From Chinchilla lanigera (taxonomy: Eukaryota; Chordata; Mammalia; Rodentia; Chinchillidae): a stretch of DNA of 64,000 nucleotides. Shown here one piece after another: positions 1 through 11,311 of the stretch. The position numbers and the translations under genes were made by a program. Location: positions 13,817,462-13,881,461 of the forward strand of contig NW_004955464.1 of NCBI RefSeq assembly GCF_000276665.1, given 5' to 3'. The notes below the pieces were generated by a model. It ran no database searches and was not told where the DNA came from. It was given only the letters and a program-made list of their open reading frames with translations. How positions within the stretch are numbered: the first letter of the stretch is position 1; each line of letters opens with the position of its first letter.

Positions 1-163
1 TCTTTAAATTACTCAGAGTATGAGACATCAGCATTTAACTGTCTAAACAATATTAGCACAAACCTCCTTTTAATGAACTGAGAGAAATTAGTAGTATAAC
101 TACTTTAACTATTCTTTGTGTGTGTGTGTATGTGTGTATATATATATATATAATATATATATA

Positions 164-263
164 NNNNNNNNNNNNNNNNNNNNNNNNNNNNNNNNNNNNN
201 NNNNNNNNNNNNNNNNNNNNNNNNNNNNNNNNNNNNNNNNNNNNNNNNNNNNNNNNNNNNNNN
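164..263. other. Assembly gap (100 N) in TG/TA microsatellite
   Basis: Exactly 100 N, flanked by (TG)n-(TA)n at 115-163 and TATATAT at 264-270. The round length suggests a placeholder of unknown true size, collapsed on a simple repeat. Confidence 0.95.
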
Positions 264-399
264 TATATATATTCCTTTTGCTTTTCCCTTCCTTCTTTTT
301 TCCCACTATTTTCTTGACCGTTTCACTTTCTATTATTCCTTTCTTGTCTTCATATCCCTAGTTATCTAGTTTAGAGTTCATGGTCCATCATTTCATTTA

Positions 400-985
400 C
401 TCTGTTAGAATTACTCCAAGCTTTCTCCTTGAATATCTCCTTTTTCATCTTCTAAAGCATCACATTCCCCCAGTTGCTCTTATTTCTCTCACAGCCCTTT
501 TGCAGACACACTTGTGACTCCGCCCTCCTCTGCTACTAACCCTGTAAATATTGGTTTTCAGGGATCTATCCTAAGAGCTCTCCTTTTTTCATTCAGTAGT
601 CTCAACTCTTCCCATGGCTTTCATTACCATTGGTTTACAAATACTCCTCAAATTTATACTTTGTTGTTGGAGTTACAGGTGGGTGTATCTATCTAACTCC
701 TTACTTGACATCCTCAAATGTTTATCTCCAAGATACCTTTGACTCAGCATGTTTAAAAGTAAACTCATCACTTACCCATCAAATCTGTCTTCCAGAAATC
801 TGGAATATCCTCGACATTTCCCTTTCTCATATCTCCTCATTAATAAATAATTACAAAGTCTGTTAATTCTGACTAAACTTTCTCAAATTTTTCATCTTTC
901 TCCACCTCTATTACTGCCTGCCTGGTCCAAATCTTTAATATCTTTATTCAGTAAGTTCATTTACTGTCCTAGTTGAAGTCACTAA
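400..985. repeat. Old LINE-like sequence, family unresolved
   Basis: Pyrimidine-rich text resembling the non-coding strand of decayed L2/L1 3' regions. I could not match it firmly to a consensus, and no gene is seen. Confidence 0.2.
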
Positions 986-989
986 CATT

Positions 990-1122
990 TTTGTGTTTTT
1001 GTTTTGTTTTGTTTGGAGACAGGGTCTCAGTATGTAGCCCAGGCTGGCCTTGAACTCATGGCAGTCCTCCTGCCTAATCCTCCTGAGTGCTGGGATTACA
1101 GGCATGCACCACCATGCGCAAC
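990..1122 (-). repeat. B1-type SINE
   Basis: Reverse-complement B1/7SL-derived element: TTTTG-rich tail, GAGACAGGGTCTC, GCCCAGGCTGGCCTTGAACTC, then GTGCTGGGATTACAGGCATG. Confidence 0.85.
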
Positions 1123-2579
1123 ATACTCACATTTTTCATTCCCCTCAATACCTACCAGGAGCCACAAACTGTAAGGTGCTAGAATATAGTGTTTCAAAGA
1201 AGCCACTTGTCCCAGTCACTTTAATAGCTGGTCTCCTTATAACTATTCTTTTCCCCACTGTGCCAGCTAATTTTATGTATTAGCCTGACTTGGCCTGAAG
1301 GACAGTCAAATAGCTTGTAAAGTACTATTTCTTGGTGTTTTTGTGAGACTGTTTCTGGAACAAGATCAACATTTGAATTAGTAAACTCAGTAAAGATTTG
1401 CCCTCACCAGTGTGGGTTGGGATGATTCCAGTCCATTGAGGGCCCAGATAGAACAAAAAGGTGAAGGAGGAAATTCTTTTATTGCGATAAGACATCTAAC
1501 TTCTACTACACTCAGGCATCAGAATTTGTGTTCTTAGCCCTTCAGACTCTAGTACTTAAAACCACTGCCTTTCCCAGTTCTCAGGCTTTTGGACTCAGAC
1601 AGAGTTATACCATCAGCTTGCAAAGGGAGTATCATGAGACTTCTTGGCTTTTGTAACATGTAAACCAATTCCATAATAGATTCCCTCTTATGTATCCGTG
1701 GATATTCTACTGGTTCTGTTTCTCTGGAGTAACCTAATATACTCCATCACTTATTTTCTGAATTAAAAACAGACTTATGTGTGTGTATGTTTGAGTGTTT
1801 TAAATGCAAATCTGATTTTATTACTGTATGTAAGTATTGAACTAGATGAGGTATGTAAAGGACTTAGAAAGTGCCTGTCACTAAAATACTTATCAGTGGA
1901 ATGGCTATGGAATAACCGGACAGCCATTTAAGAGATTCTATCCTTATCTTACTTCTAGACTCAAAGAAAAAAAATGAAATCACAAAAAATACTAAAAAAA
2001 ATGAGTAAATATTTGTATGATCTTGGGAGGTGAAAAAGGTCTTTCAAAACATGTCCCCCAAATTAGAAGGTACAAAGGGAAAATATTAACTAAATGTAAA
2101 CATTCTGCCTTGTTTAAAAACAATGAACAAGACTGCAAGACAAATAATAGCAGGAAAACTCTTTGTAATAATTTAAAACAGTTAATAACAAATATTTAAT
2201 TGACTTATATTTTTAAATTTTTATTAGCATACATTTGCAGTACATACTGATTGCATTCATTGCGGAGAGTTGATACATGTACAGAACACATCTTAATTCT
2301 TTTTACTTTAACTTCTCCTCCCTAATTAGCTCTTATAAGTCAACAAGAAAAAGTTAACAATGTGGTAGAAAATAGTTAAACTGCATGAATAGATAATTCA
2401 CAAGGAAAGAACTAAATGGGTAACAGAAAGGGCACAGATAAAGCAAAGAAAAATACAAATAAAACCATGTACTTATATTTTATGTATGTTTTGAAAAATT
2501 AGGGAGGTTGACTAAATCCACTGAAGGTAAGAAAAATGGGCATTAAACCTGCATTTTTGTGGTAGTATAACTTTATTTT
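1123..2579. other. Intergenic, mostly unassigned
   Basis: AT-rich unique or unrecognised old repeat sequence. The piece at about 2216-2340 (TTTTTATTAGCATACATTTG onward) resembles an old LINE 3' end. No gene is supported. Confidence 0.4.
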
Positions 2580-2730
2580 TAATTTTTTTGTGTGTTTTTC
2601 AGACAGAGTCTTACCATGTAGGCTGACTTGAACTCACTATGTAGCCCAGGGTAGCCTTGAACCGACGATGATCCTCCTGCCTCAGCCTCCCAAGTGCTAG
2701 GATAATAGGCATGCACTACCATACCTGACT
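2580..2730 (-). repeat. B1-type SINE
   Basis: Reverse-complement B1 showing the internal duplicated block (two gcccagg/ggctgacttgaactcac-like segments) and CCTCAGCCTCCCAAGTGC. It is moderately diverged. Confidence 0.85.
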
Positions 2731-3139
2731 CTATGGTGATATAACTTTCAATCACCTTTCTGGAAACAGTTGGCAATATATAATGTATATACCTCTTAAT
2801 ATAGTAATCTCTCTTCCAGAAATTTACTCTAAAGAGATCATTTCAATTGTTCAAAAAATGTGTGCTAAGACTGTTCACAGCATATTTTATAATAAAATTG
2901 GAAGTAAGTATTTATTATAATAAAAATCTTCTTTAACCCTGTTCTTGATGCTAGGGATACAAAAACTTAAAGAGAAACCAGGTTCCCTCTCTTATGGAGC
3001 TTACATTCCAATTGTCAGAGAGACATTAAATAAGAAAATAAAATACTCTAAAATGGTGACAAGTGCTTTGAGGACAAAAAAAAGACCTCCTTAGAGATAT
3101 TGCAGTAGTGTAACTAGGACAGAGATATCTTTAGGAAGG

Positions 3140-3427
3140 TGTCTTAGTTACATTTCTCATTGCTGAGACAAAATACCTGACACTCAAAGTTAAAGGAAGA
3201 AAGGTTTATTTCAGCTCACAGTTTGTAGAGGTTTCAGTCTGTAGTTGGCTGGCTCCATGGAAGGGTGATATGGCAGACCGGCATTGCAGAGGAAAAACAG
3301 TTCATGGCAGACCCCAGCATTTCTTTCTACCCCTTAACCCCAGCATCATACACTCTAGATCCAGCCACCTCTGGAAAAACCCCATCTATGACTGCTTGAG
3401 GTTTTGGGGGTGAAGGAGTAGAAAGAA
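3140..3427 (-). mobile_element. ERVL-MaLR-like LTR fragment
   Basis: The left part (GTCTTAGTTACATTTCTCATTG, GACAAAATACCTGA, GGTTTATTTCAGCTCACAG) reads like the reverse complement of a MaLR-type LTR related to the one at 4678-5108. The right part, beyond about 3330, is unassigned. Confidence 0.5.
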
Positions 3428-3519
3428 ATGATACTGGTCCAATCTCATTTAGTTTTGGAAGCAGACACATATGTAAGCAAGGCCAGTTAGAATTCTAAGA
3501 TGATCGGTCAATGGATGAT
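3428..3519 (+). repeat. Left arm of 92-bp inverted repeat
   Basis: Pairs with 4241-4332 in reverse complement. By my alignment there are 3 mismatches in 92 positions and no gaps. The arms are separated by about 720 bases. Confidence 0.9.
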
Positions 3520-3539
3520 ACATTGAGTCTTTTAATTTG

Positions 3540-3633
3540 TTTTGTTTTGTTTTTTTCCAGTACCGGGAATTGAACTCACAACCTTGCGCTTGCCAGGCAG
3601 GTGCTGTGCTGCTGAGCTAAATCCACAAGCCCC
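3540..3633 (-). repeat. ID SINE with target-site duplication
   Basis: Reverse-complement ID element (TACCGGGAATTGAACTCACA, CTTGCCAGGCAGGTGCTG, GCTGAGCTAAATC). Perfect 16-bp direct repeats TGAGTCTTTTAATTTG flank it at 3524-3539 and 3634-3649, which indicates a recent L1-mediated insertion. Confidence 0.92.
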
Positions 3634-3639
3634 TGAGTC

Positions 3640-3895
3640 TTTTAATTTGGAAGTCCAATTTTTTTGAGTTCTTTATATATTCTTTTTTTTTGTACTGAAT
3701 CAAACTCAGGCCCTTGTGCTTGCCAGGCAGGCGCTGTGCCACTGAGCTATATCCCGGGCCTTATATGTTCTAGATATTTGTCATTTGTCTGAGGAATAGC
3801 TGGCAAAAACTTTCCCCATCCTGTAGGTTGTCTCTTCACTCTGTTGTTTTCTTTGCTATGAAAGATTTAAAATTGGAATGGTTAGGTGATTTGCC
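3640..3895 (-). mobile_element. L1 fragment (3' end of ORF2), split by an ID element
   Basis: Reads as reverse-complement L1: GAGTTCTTTATATATTC, then after the ID, TTATATGTTCTAGATATTTG, CCCATCCTGTAGGTTGTCTC and TTCACTCTGTTGTTTTC. This is the familiar antisense of late ORF2. Confidence 0.65.
3686..3763 (-). repeat. ID SINE inserted in L1
   Basis: T-run, TACTGAATCAAACTCAGGCC, CTTGCCAGGCAGGCGCTGTG, CTGAGCTATATCCC. It splits the L1 text and is flanked by a short TTATAT-like duplication. Confidence 0.85.
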
Positions 3896-4135
3896 CCAGA
3901 TTTCATTCTTATTTTACCATATTATGTATTGGCTCAATTTTTAACGTCTAGACACAAGCCATAACAGAAGAGTAATCAGAGAAAGCTTCACTGAGGAGGG
4001 GACAGAAGAAGTGGAATTTGTTTTCCTCTAAAAGCTACAGTTTCAGTTTCCTAGTTTGGACTAAGATAGTCTATGCACAAATCTATAGTTTGAGGATGTA
4101 CTGGGAGGGTGAGGACATGCTTAGCTGCTATGCAT

Positions 4136-4223
4136 AATATCCCCAGTATTACATGAAACATTTCTGATCATTCTAAATCAATATCCCCAGTATTACATGA
4201 AACATTTCTGATCATTCTAAATC
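4136..4223. repeat. Perfect 44-bp tandem duplication
   Basis: The unit AATATCCCCAGTATTACATG (44 bases in all) occurs at 4136-4179 and again at 4180-4223 with no differences. It lies between the arms of the inverted repeat at 3428/4241. Confidence 0.95.
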
Positions 4224-4240
4224 AAGGCAACAAAAGAGGG

Positions 4241-4332
4241 ATCATCCATTGACCAATCATCTTAGAATTCTAACTGGCCTTGCTTACATATGTGTCCGCT
4301 TCCAAAACTAAATCAGATTGGACCAGTATCAT
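4241..4332 (-). repeat. Right arm of 92-bp inverted repeat
   Basis: Reverse complement of 3428-3519 with 3 mismatches and no indels. The sequence outside the arm does not continue the match clearly. Confidence 0.9.
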
Positions 4333-4677
4333 ATAAAACTCCTCCATAATATCCACATGATAAATGTACAAACACAATACAGCAACTGAAAAGGAAAAAG
4401 AAGGAAGTAAAGGAATCATGGCATGCAAAAATTAGGTTAAAAACACAGCACTGAGGAAAATATAGCCAGAGGAGAACAGCAAAGTAAGTTGACAAAGGAT
4501 ATTGTAGAGCAGAGAAATTAAATTAAAAATCTAATCAATACTATTATACAACACAAATAAATGAAGAAAATCTTGGTTTAATCATAGTAAATGAGAGAAC
4601 AAAAATCTGTTTGCTAAAAAAAACTGAAAGAAGATTTAAAAATACAGAAAACTCATAAAAATGAAATAGTCAAATGT

Positions 4678-5108
4678 TATAGTTTGGATTAAACATGTCC
4701 CCCAAAAGACTCATGTATTCAGAGGTGGAGACTTTAGAAAGTGATTAGATCATGTGAATGTGCGAATGTCACCAATGAGCTAACCCACTGATGAACTAAT
4801 ACCTGAGTGTTCTGTTGGGAGGTTGAGTCTGGTTGGAGGAAGTAGGTCACTGAAGGGTAGCATGGAAAGGTATATTCTTGGCATCAGTCCCTCTCTGTCA
4901 CTCTAGCTTTTCCTTGGTCTCTCTGCTTCCTACCTGAGATGAAGTGAACAGCTTTGTTCCAACATGTGCTTTTGCCATGATGTTTCTCTGCCTTGGAGCC
5001 AACCCACCATGGACTGAAACCTTCAGAACCATGAGCCAAAATAAATCTTTTCTCCTTTAAATTGTGTATGTCAGGCATTGTGTCCCAGTAACAAAAAAGC
5101 CAACTAAC
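4678..5108 (+). mobile_element. Solo LTR, ERVL-MaLR-like
   Basis: Starts TGTTATAGTTTGGATTAAAC and ends near GCCAACTAACATG. Internally it has ACCATGGACTGAAACCTTC and GAGCCAAAATAAATC (polyadenylation region), as in MaLR-type LTRs. No internal retroviral genes flank it. It is an old endogenous copy with no intact open frames. Confidence 0.65.
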
Positions 5109-5149
5109 ATGCCAAAGGCAAATTAGACAAATTAAAAAGAAAAGTTATT

Positions 5150-5600
5150 TTAATATGTAATGGAAGATTTTCTTAATGTAAAGAACTATGGAGAACTTAA
5201 TCTATACATTAAAGGAAAATGTTATGTTCTAAGAAATATTAATGATGATCAATTGAAACCAAGACATCTCTTGGTTATGCTGTTCAGTGTAAGGATGAAA
5301 AAGGACTTCTGCAATTATCCGAGCAGAAAAAGCAGATCACCTAAAAAGAAGGAAGAGTCAGCCAATCTTAGACATCTCTGCAGTAACATTTCATGGCTGA
5401 GTTTCAAGGGAAAGGGAGTGAGTCTAAGAGTATTATATCTGGTCAAGTTGTCATTTACATAAACAAGCCAAAGAGACTTTCTCAAATAAGCAAGAATTTG
5501 GAGGATAAAGAACATAAGAACGCTTCCTGGTGGGAAAAAAGTACTTCAGATAAAGTCAAACCAACCAAAAGATGAATGAAGATGATATAGGACTAACAGA
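5150..5600 (+). other. Unrecognised, coding-like decayed sequence
   Basis: Readable stretches appear in successive + frames: MEDFLNVKNYGELNLYIKG from 5160, then a shifted DEKGLLQLSEQKKQIT near 5297, then GSESKSIISGQVVIYINKPK near 5409. The lysine-rich text broken by frame changes and one stop could be a processed pseudogene or a retroelement internal region. I cannot name a parent protein, and no splice sites or promoter are evident. Confidence 0.25.
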
Positions 5601-5823
5601 ACCAAAGCAAAACTAAACATCAGGCAAACAATGGAGCACTGACTTTAAGATTCTGAGATGACACTCAGGAAATTTGTTCTTAGTCAAATTGTCCTTTAAG
5701 TATACTAGCAAGAGTCACATTTTAATCAATACTTCCCAATGGGTTTCAAAAAAGAAACCCAGCCATGTACATCCCATTAATAATTGTATTAAAGACACTA
5801 TCCCTTTTCCAGTTAAATAGCAG

Positions 5824-6165
5824 TGTTATGGATTGAATATGTGTGTCCCTGCCCTCCCATTCATATGTTGAAGTTCAAACCCTCAGCATGACAGTATCAG
5901 GTGATGCCTTCAGGAGGTACGTAATTAGTTATTTACAGAAGAGACCCTAGAGAGTTCCCTTGCCCTCTTTCTGTTCAGTGAGGATGAAATAAGAAGTCAG
6001 CTGTCTACAGCTCTGCTCTTGGTGAACCCTCACCAGGACCTAGACATGCTGGCATCTTGATCTCAGACTTCCAGCCTCACAAACTGTGAGAAATACATTT
6101 CTGTCATTTATGAACTACTTCATTTAGCTTTCTGTTAGAGCTGCCCAAACTTAGACAGTCCTTCA
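5824..6165 (+). mobile_element. MLT1-type solo LTR (ERVL-MaLR)
   Basis: Begins TGTTATGGATTGAATATGTG. It carries TTCATATGTTGAA, AAGAGACCCTAGAGAGTTCC, CCCTCACCAGGACCTAGAC, GATCTCAGACTTCCAGCCTC and CTGTGAGAAATACATTTCTG in the order of the MLT1A consensus, and ends near AGACAG. It is old and non-coding. Confidence 0.85.
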
Positions 6166-6169
6166 TATA

Positions 6170-6291
6170 TTTCTTTTTTTTTTTAAATTTATTTTTATTT
6201 AGTTATTTTTTTCCTCCTGTACCGGGAATCGAACTCATGACCTTATGCTTGCCAGGCAGGCACTGTGCTGCTGAGCTAAATCCCCAGCCCC
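6170..6291 (-). repeat. ID SINE with target-site duplication
   Basis: Long T/A-rich tail, then TGTACCGGGAATCGAACTCA and GCTGAGCTAAATCCCCAGC. TCCTTCATATATTTCT-like direct repeats sit on both sides (about 6160 and 6292). Confidence 0.9.
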
Positions 6292-6324
6292 TCCTTCATA
6301 TATTTCTAAAAAATTATATTAACC

Positions 6325-6445
6325 TTGGGCTGAGGATGTAGCTCAGGGGTAAAGAGCTTGCTTAACATGTATGAAATCCTTAGTTCAATCCCCAGTTAGA
6401 GGTGATAGATACTAGATAGATGCTAGCTAGCTAGCTAGATATAGA
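6325..6445 (+). repeat. ID SINE plus TAGA/TAGC simple repeat
   Basis: Forward, diverged ID (GGGCTGAGGATGTAGCTCAG, GTTCAATCCCCAG) followed by a GATA/CTAG-rich tail (TGCTAGCTAGCTAGCTAGAT at about 6420). Confidence 0.75.
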
Positions 6446-6929
6446 TACATGGATATCTAATGGAAGGTGTATATGACTGTTATTTTAATTTCATTTCCTT
6501 AGTGAAAAGTAAACTTGAACACCATTAAATGTTTATTAGACATATTAGTACCAGACATATTTTCTGTGATTTTCTTAGCTCATATCGTTAGCCCAGGTTT
6601 TGTGGAAGCTGCCATTTCCTTACTTATTATTAGGACCTCTCCACGTATTATAGTTAGCAGACATTTGTTTATGACATATGTTGCAAACATACGATCTCAG
6701 TCTATCATGTCTTTCAAATTTGTTTGAAAATTTTTTTCTTTCTGTAGTTTGGTATTTTGGTTCATTGTTTTAAGCTTCTAGGTGCTATATTCTAATTAAA
6801 GGTACCATTTCAATTGTAAATTTAAAGAAATATTCTCCTATATTTTCTCCTGCCCTGTAATTTCATCTTTTTATTTAGATTTTAGTTATCAGTTTCATAT
6901 AAACTAAGATTATAAAATTTATCTTTATT
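6446..6929. other. Intergenic, unassigned
   Basis: AT-rich sequence without a recognisable gene or clear repeat. Confidence 0.4.
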
Positions 6930-7086
6930 TTTAATTTTTTTTTTTTTTTTGAGACAGGGTCTCCCTGTATAGTTCATGCTGCCGCTGAACTCACTCCGTA
7001 GCTCAGACCGTCCTTGAACTTGCAGCAATTCTTTTGCCTCAGCCTCCCAAAGGCTTGGATTACAGGAGTGCACTACCACGCCTGGC
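6930..7086 (-). repeat. B1-type SINE
   Basis: T-run, GAGACAGGGTCTCCCTG, GCCTCAGCCTCCCAAAG, GATTACAGGAGTGCAC: a reverse-complement B1 with the internal duplication. Confidence 0.88.
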
Positions 7087-8025
7087 TTACAATTTAGATT
7101 ATCAGAGTCACAAGGAATAAGCTCAAAAGTGTAAATCGTAATACCAGCTGATTAAATTACAGTGGAATTACAATTTTCCACTGACCAGAGAGCTTGTGAC
7201 CTTGTCAGTGGCCCCTCAGCTGAGTCTGGAGGACAGAATTCATAACCCAGCACTCTGATGGTGTTCCCAGAGCTAGTGATAAAAAGAGGAGAATATTTCA
7301 TCCAGGATGAAAGATGAAAAGAATGCTGGGGATTTTAACTAGAGAAGTATAACCTACATGGGACAGGGTGTCTCATCAGCCAGAGGAAATAAGTAGCCTT
7401 GAAGGCTAACAGTTGAAACCCCTGTGCTTCCTTATATTGTATCTTTCTCCCATGGAAAGTGCTACATGCATTCAGCTAACATTTGTCTCTCTGGCTTTCC
7501 TTGATTCCAAGGCATTGCAGAGCCTGCTGAGGCTTTCTTTCCTTAGATGTGTTAACACTACTGATTAGTAGTCAAAGAGCAAGGGCCTAGGAGACATAGG
7601 GTTCCTTTCATCACCTGTTCATTAAGTTACATTCTCTCAAGGGCAACCTTATTGTGAGTTCTACGTACTAACTACAACAGTTCACCTGGAAACATAAGAC
7701 TAACTTGAAGGGAAATTACTGAGCAATACAAGATGGCATGTAACAGATGAAAGTTGGTAGTACAAGAAAATTATTGTAGAAAGGAAGGATGACAGAGATG
7801 AGGAAGGTTGGTTTGTCAGACACAAGCTGGTAAGAGCTGGAGCCAGGGAATACTGGGGGACATGGAAGGCCAGGACACCAGGCAGGCAGCTGTTCCAACA
7901 GTCTACAAAGGCCTGTTCTAAATTCTAGAGTGCAGGTTCCACAGCATATTCATCTTTCCATCCTCAGTACTTAGTGTGGCATGGAGGTGTTTGATGAATG
8001 CTTATTAAGTGGTTAATTTCTTTTG
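7087..8025. other. Intergenic, unassigned
   Basis: Unique-looking sequence with no gene supported. The tail TGATGAATGCTTATTAAGTG near 7992 may be a MIR or L2 remnant. Confidence 0.35.
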
Positions 8026-8029
8026 TTCT

Positions 8030-8176
8030 TAGAATTTTTGAGGCAGGGTCTTACTGTGCATTCCAGATTGGCCTTGAACTCACTATGTAGGCCAGGCTGG
8101 CCTCGAACTCTCCAAGATCTCCTGCCTCACCCTTCTGAGAGCTGGGACTGCAGGTGTGCCACCACACCCAGTTCTT
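8030..8176 (-). repeat. B1-type SINE
   Basis: GAGGCAGGGTCTTACTGTGC, GCCTTGAACTCACTATGTAG, GGCTGGCCTCGAACTC and GTGCCACCACACCCAG, in reverse-complement order. Confidence 0.88.
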
Positions 8177-8189
8177 AAGTGGTTACTTT

Positions 8190-8309
8190 CTTTTTGTTGT
8201 TGTTGTTTTTTTTGTTTTTTTTTGGGTTTTCTCCGGTAGCGGGAACTGAACTCACGACCTTGCGCTTGCCAGGCAGGCGCTTTGCCGCTGAGCTAAATCC
8301 CCAGCCCCC
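8190..8309 (-). repeat. ID SINE with target-site duplication
   Basis: T-rich tail, CTTGCGCTTGCCAGGCAGGC, GCCGCTGAGCTAAATCCCCA. AGTGGTTACTTTC is repeated at about 8179 and 8310. A young copy. Confidence 0.9.
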
Positions 8310-8462
8310 AGTGGTTACTTTCAACTAGCATAGAAATTTCCAAGTGAATTGGTACTATACTTTCTGGGACTTAATTTTTTTTCTAACAAAACATTGTTTG
8401 TCCAATTCTTTTATTAATCCTAATAATTGTGTTTAGCAATATTTTTCTTTGTAAAAATATAA

Positions 8463-8556
8463 CCACTTACTGAGGGCCTACAATGTGGCAGATATTTAAA
8501 CCTTTTTATATAATCTTTATAACAACCTTATAATGATTTATAGATAGGGAAAAAAG
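8463..8556 (-). repeat. MIR fragment
   Basis: CACTTACTGAGGGCCTACAA and TATAATCTTTATAACAACCT follow the reverse-complement MIR consensus. Confidence 0.55.
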
Positions 8557-8571
8557 GGTTCAGAATTCTTT

Positions 8572-8862
8572 TTACAAAAAAGAGACAGTGTCTTACTATG
8601 TTGCCAAAGTTAGTTTTGAATTCCTGGACACAAGTGATCCTCCTGCCTCAGTCTCAACTAACAAGGACTATAGGTGCATACAACCCTACCTGTCTCAGAG
8701 AGTTTTAAGAAAGTTGTGTAAGTTTTCTTTTCTTTCTTTCTTTTTTTTTGTCTTTTTTGAGACAAGATTTCACTCTGCAGTTCAAACTGGCCTTGAATTC
8801 TCTTTATGGCCCAGGCTGGCCTTGAACTTGCAGTGATCCTCCTGCCTCAGCCTCTGGAGTGC
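8572..8862 (-). repeat. Two adjacent B1-type SINEs
   Basis: An older copy at 8572-8697 (AGAGACAGTGTCTTACTATG, CCTCCTGCCTCAGTC) is followed by a younger, truncated copy at 8735-8862 (GAGACAAGATTTCACTCTGC, GCCCAGGCTGGCCTTGAAC). Both are reverse-complement. Confidence 0.75.
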
Positions 8863-9604
8863 TGAGTAAGTTTTTATATGCAGAAAATGACAGACCAGAC
8901 ACTAAAGAAAATATAACAAATTAAGAGAAGTGAAATTTCTTCTTATTTTTCTGAAAAATAATATGCTTATTTTGTGACAAAAGCTGAGCCAAAGATAAGC
9001 TAAAATAATAACCTCTAAATGTCATAGTCATGTACACACACGAGGAAAAAACCACTCTCTCCCCAAATACATATATTCATTTATACATTGCTATCATTGA
9101 GGTACAATGTATATACAAGGAGGAATTCATTATAATGTATGTGCATCCATACTTGAAATATTCTTCTTTGTATTTTCAAAAAGATTTTGCTGACTTCTTG
9201 TCAGATCTGAGTAACATGGTTATTTTAACCTGGTAGTATGACTTGGAGTTCCTATTAGGAATAAAAGTGATTTCTCATGCTTCTATTCCTTAGGTATTAT
9301 TCTTAAATCATATTTTGTTGCAGAAATCTTTTCAAACCATCTGTCCATTCTTTCCAGACAGAATGGAGAGATGTTTTAAAAACTAGTTACTACAACCAGA
9401 AAAGTCACTCCACTGGGCACATGTTAACTGCAGTGCATCATAAGCACCACTGTCAACCTTCAGATTTATGAGGTCTTTTGGGGCCTCAGAAAAAATACCC
9501 CCAAATATGCCACTTTGGACTTTAAACTGAGAATACCTGGAGGATGGAAAATGCAGGGACTAACTTTCTATGCAGTTCCTTTAGTTGCCTAAAGATCAAA
9601 TCCA

Positions 9605-9732
9605 CAGGCAGTTATGGTGGTGCAAGCTTCTAATCCTAGCATTCTGGGAGGCTGAGGCAGGTAGAGTTACAAGTTTGACCCGGGCCTGGGCAACTTAGCG
9701 ATTTAGTTGCCTCAAAATAAAAAATAACCAAG
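9605..9732 (+). repeat. B1/B4-type SINE, diverged
   Basis: GGCAGTTATGGTGGTGCAAG, CTGGGAGGCTGAGGCAGG and GGGCAACTTAGCGATTTAG: forward, old B1 related to the B1-ID fusions. Confidence 0.7.
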
Positions 9733-11311
9733 AGGAACACAATTTCCTCAAAATTTCTTGCTAGAATTTCATTAACCAAAGAGAATTAAACTTTATCAAA
9801 GAAGAAGAGACTGAAAATCAAATGGCTAGAGCCCAGAGGAACTTTATCCCAGGGCATTGTCTATTTGCTAGGTTCATTCTTCCCCCTAGAGATCATTCAC
9901 TACCCCTCTAAAGTTGCCTACATTTCACACTCTCTTATGAAGAAATTTAAGCCCTAGTCATTTGCCCTTCTTTGAGTTTCATATTTTGTACAGTTTCCAT
10001 GCACATATGCATGTTAATAAACATGTACGGTTTTTCTTCTACTAATCTACCCATTGGCCATTTGTTTCAGCAGACTCAATTACTTGTCTATTGGGAAAGT
10101 TTGAATTGCCCAACATCCTCATCTCCTTCAAGAATGTATTAGGTCTCTTAAATGACTAGCAACCAAATGAGAGTACTTGTCTCAGTATGTACAATAAATA
10201 TCAATAAAATCTAATTCTTTTCTACATTAGAAATACACATAAATTGCATTTTTTCTTGCCCAAGGAATCATTTTTGATGGCCCCTAGGCTACAGGATTGT
10301 TCATATAATGTGGTCAGAAGTCTTCCGTTAGTTTCTTTATTCTCAGTCCAGAGTCTGTCTAGAAATGAGGTTGTGAGGAAGAAGTACTCTCACGTCCTTT
10401 TGCTCACTAGTGTGGTAGGTGAGCTGATTCTGAGTCTGGAGCAGGTGCGAGGAGAAGGGGAATTAGCAGGTTCATCCTCAATTTTAAGGTCCCAGGACTA
10501 ACAGCAGTCACAGCAAAACCTTAGAGTTCAGTCCCACCCTCATTCTCTGGGTGGCTACCACAAAAAGAGATAGAATCTCAAGTGGGCTTGTCGATGGAAG
10601 AAACTTTCAGGGAACCTTGTGAGACTTTATCTTGCTGAAATGGGAGGATATGGGCATAGGACTTACTAATCCGGCCAGGGGCCAGGTTTCCTCACATGCC
10701 AGACTCATTCCCAGCACATTACCCATTTAGATCAGGGCCACAGAACTGAATGTGCCCTCCTCTAGTGTGATCATAGTATAAAACCTGTAAGTCTGAGAGC
10801 CGGAGGGTAGGAAGCTGGGAAGAGACTTACCAGCATGGAGGCCAGCTGGAACCTTACGCCCAGGTGGGTGGTGGGGGTGCAGCGCTTCTTGCCCACCATA
10901 TTGATACCCTGTACTTCCTACCTCCTCTGGGGCCTCCTTCCACAGATACCCCAAACTGCCTGGGAAAGCAAGAAAAGAAACCATTCTCCCCACCTCTCCC
11001 AGGTGTAACATCTGGTCCACTCTAAGGAGTTGTTAGGCAGCTCATCTCTGACACAAAGCATACCAAAAATCTGAAGGTCTTCAATCACCTGAAACTCAAT
11101 CTTTTCTCTCCATGATCCATTTGGAGTAGAACTGTTTGGATTTCACCAGGAATTTCATGCTATACACACTTACTTCTAGCCTAAATGACTCTTCAATCTT
11201 TCTCCGTATCTCCTTCATTTTGAATGACCTGGAAATTTACTCTCAAATGCTCAGTATGTCACCCTACCTCTGGGGCCCTCCCAAGTCTTTCCCAATTTTA
11301 AATAACAATAG
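9733..11311. other. Intergenic, no gene seen
   Basis: Unique or unassigned sequence. Open frames of up to about 97 codons here (for example 10727-11020, minus strand) lack splice context and recognisable protein content. Confidence 0.4.
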
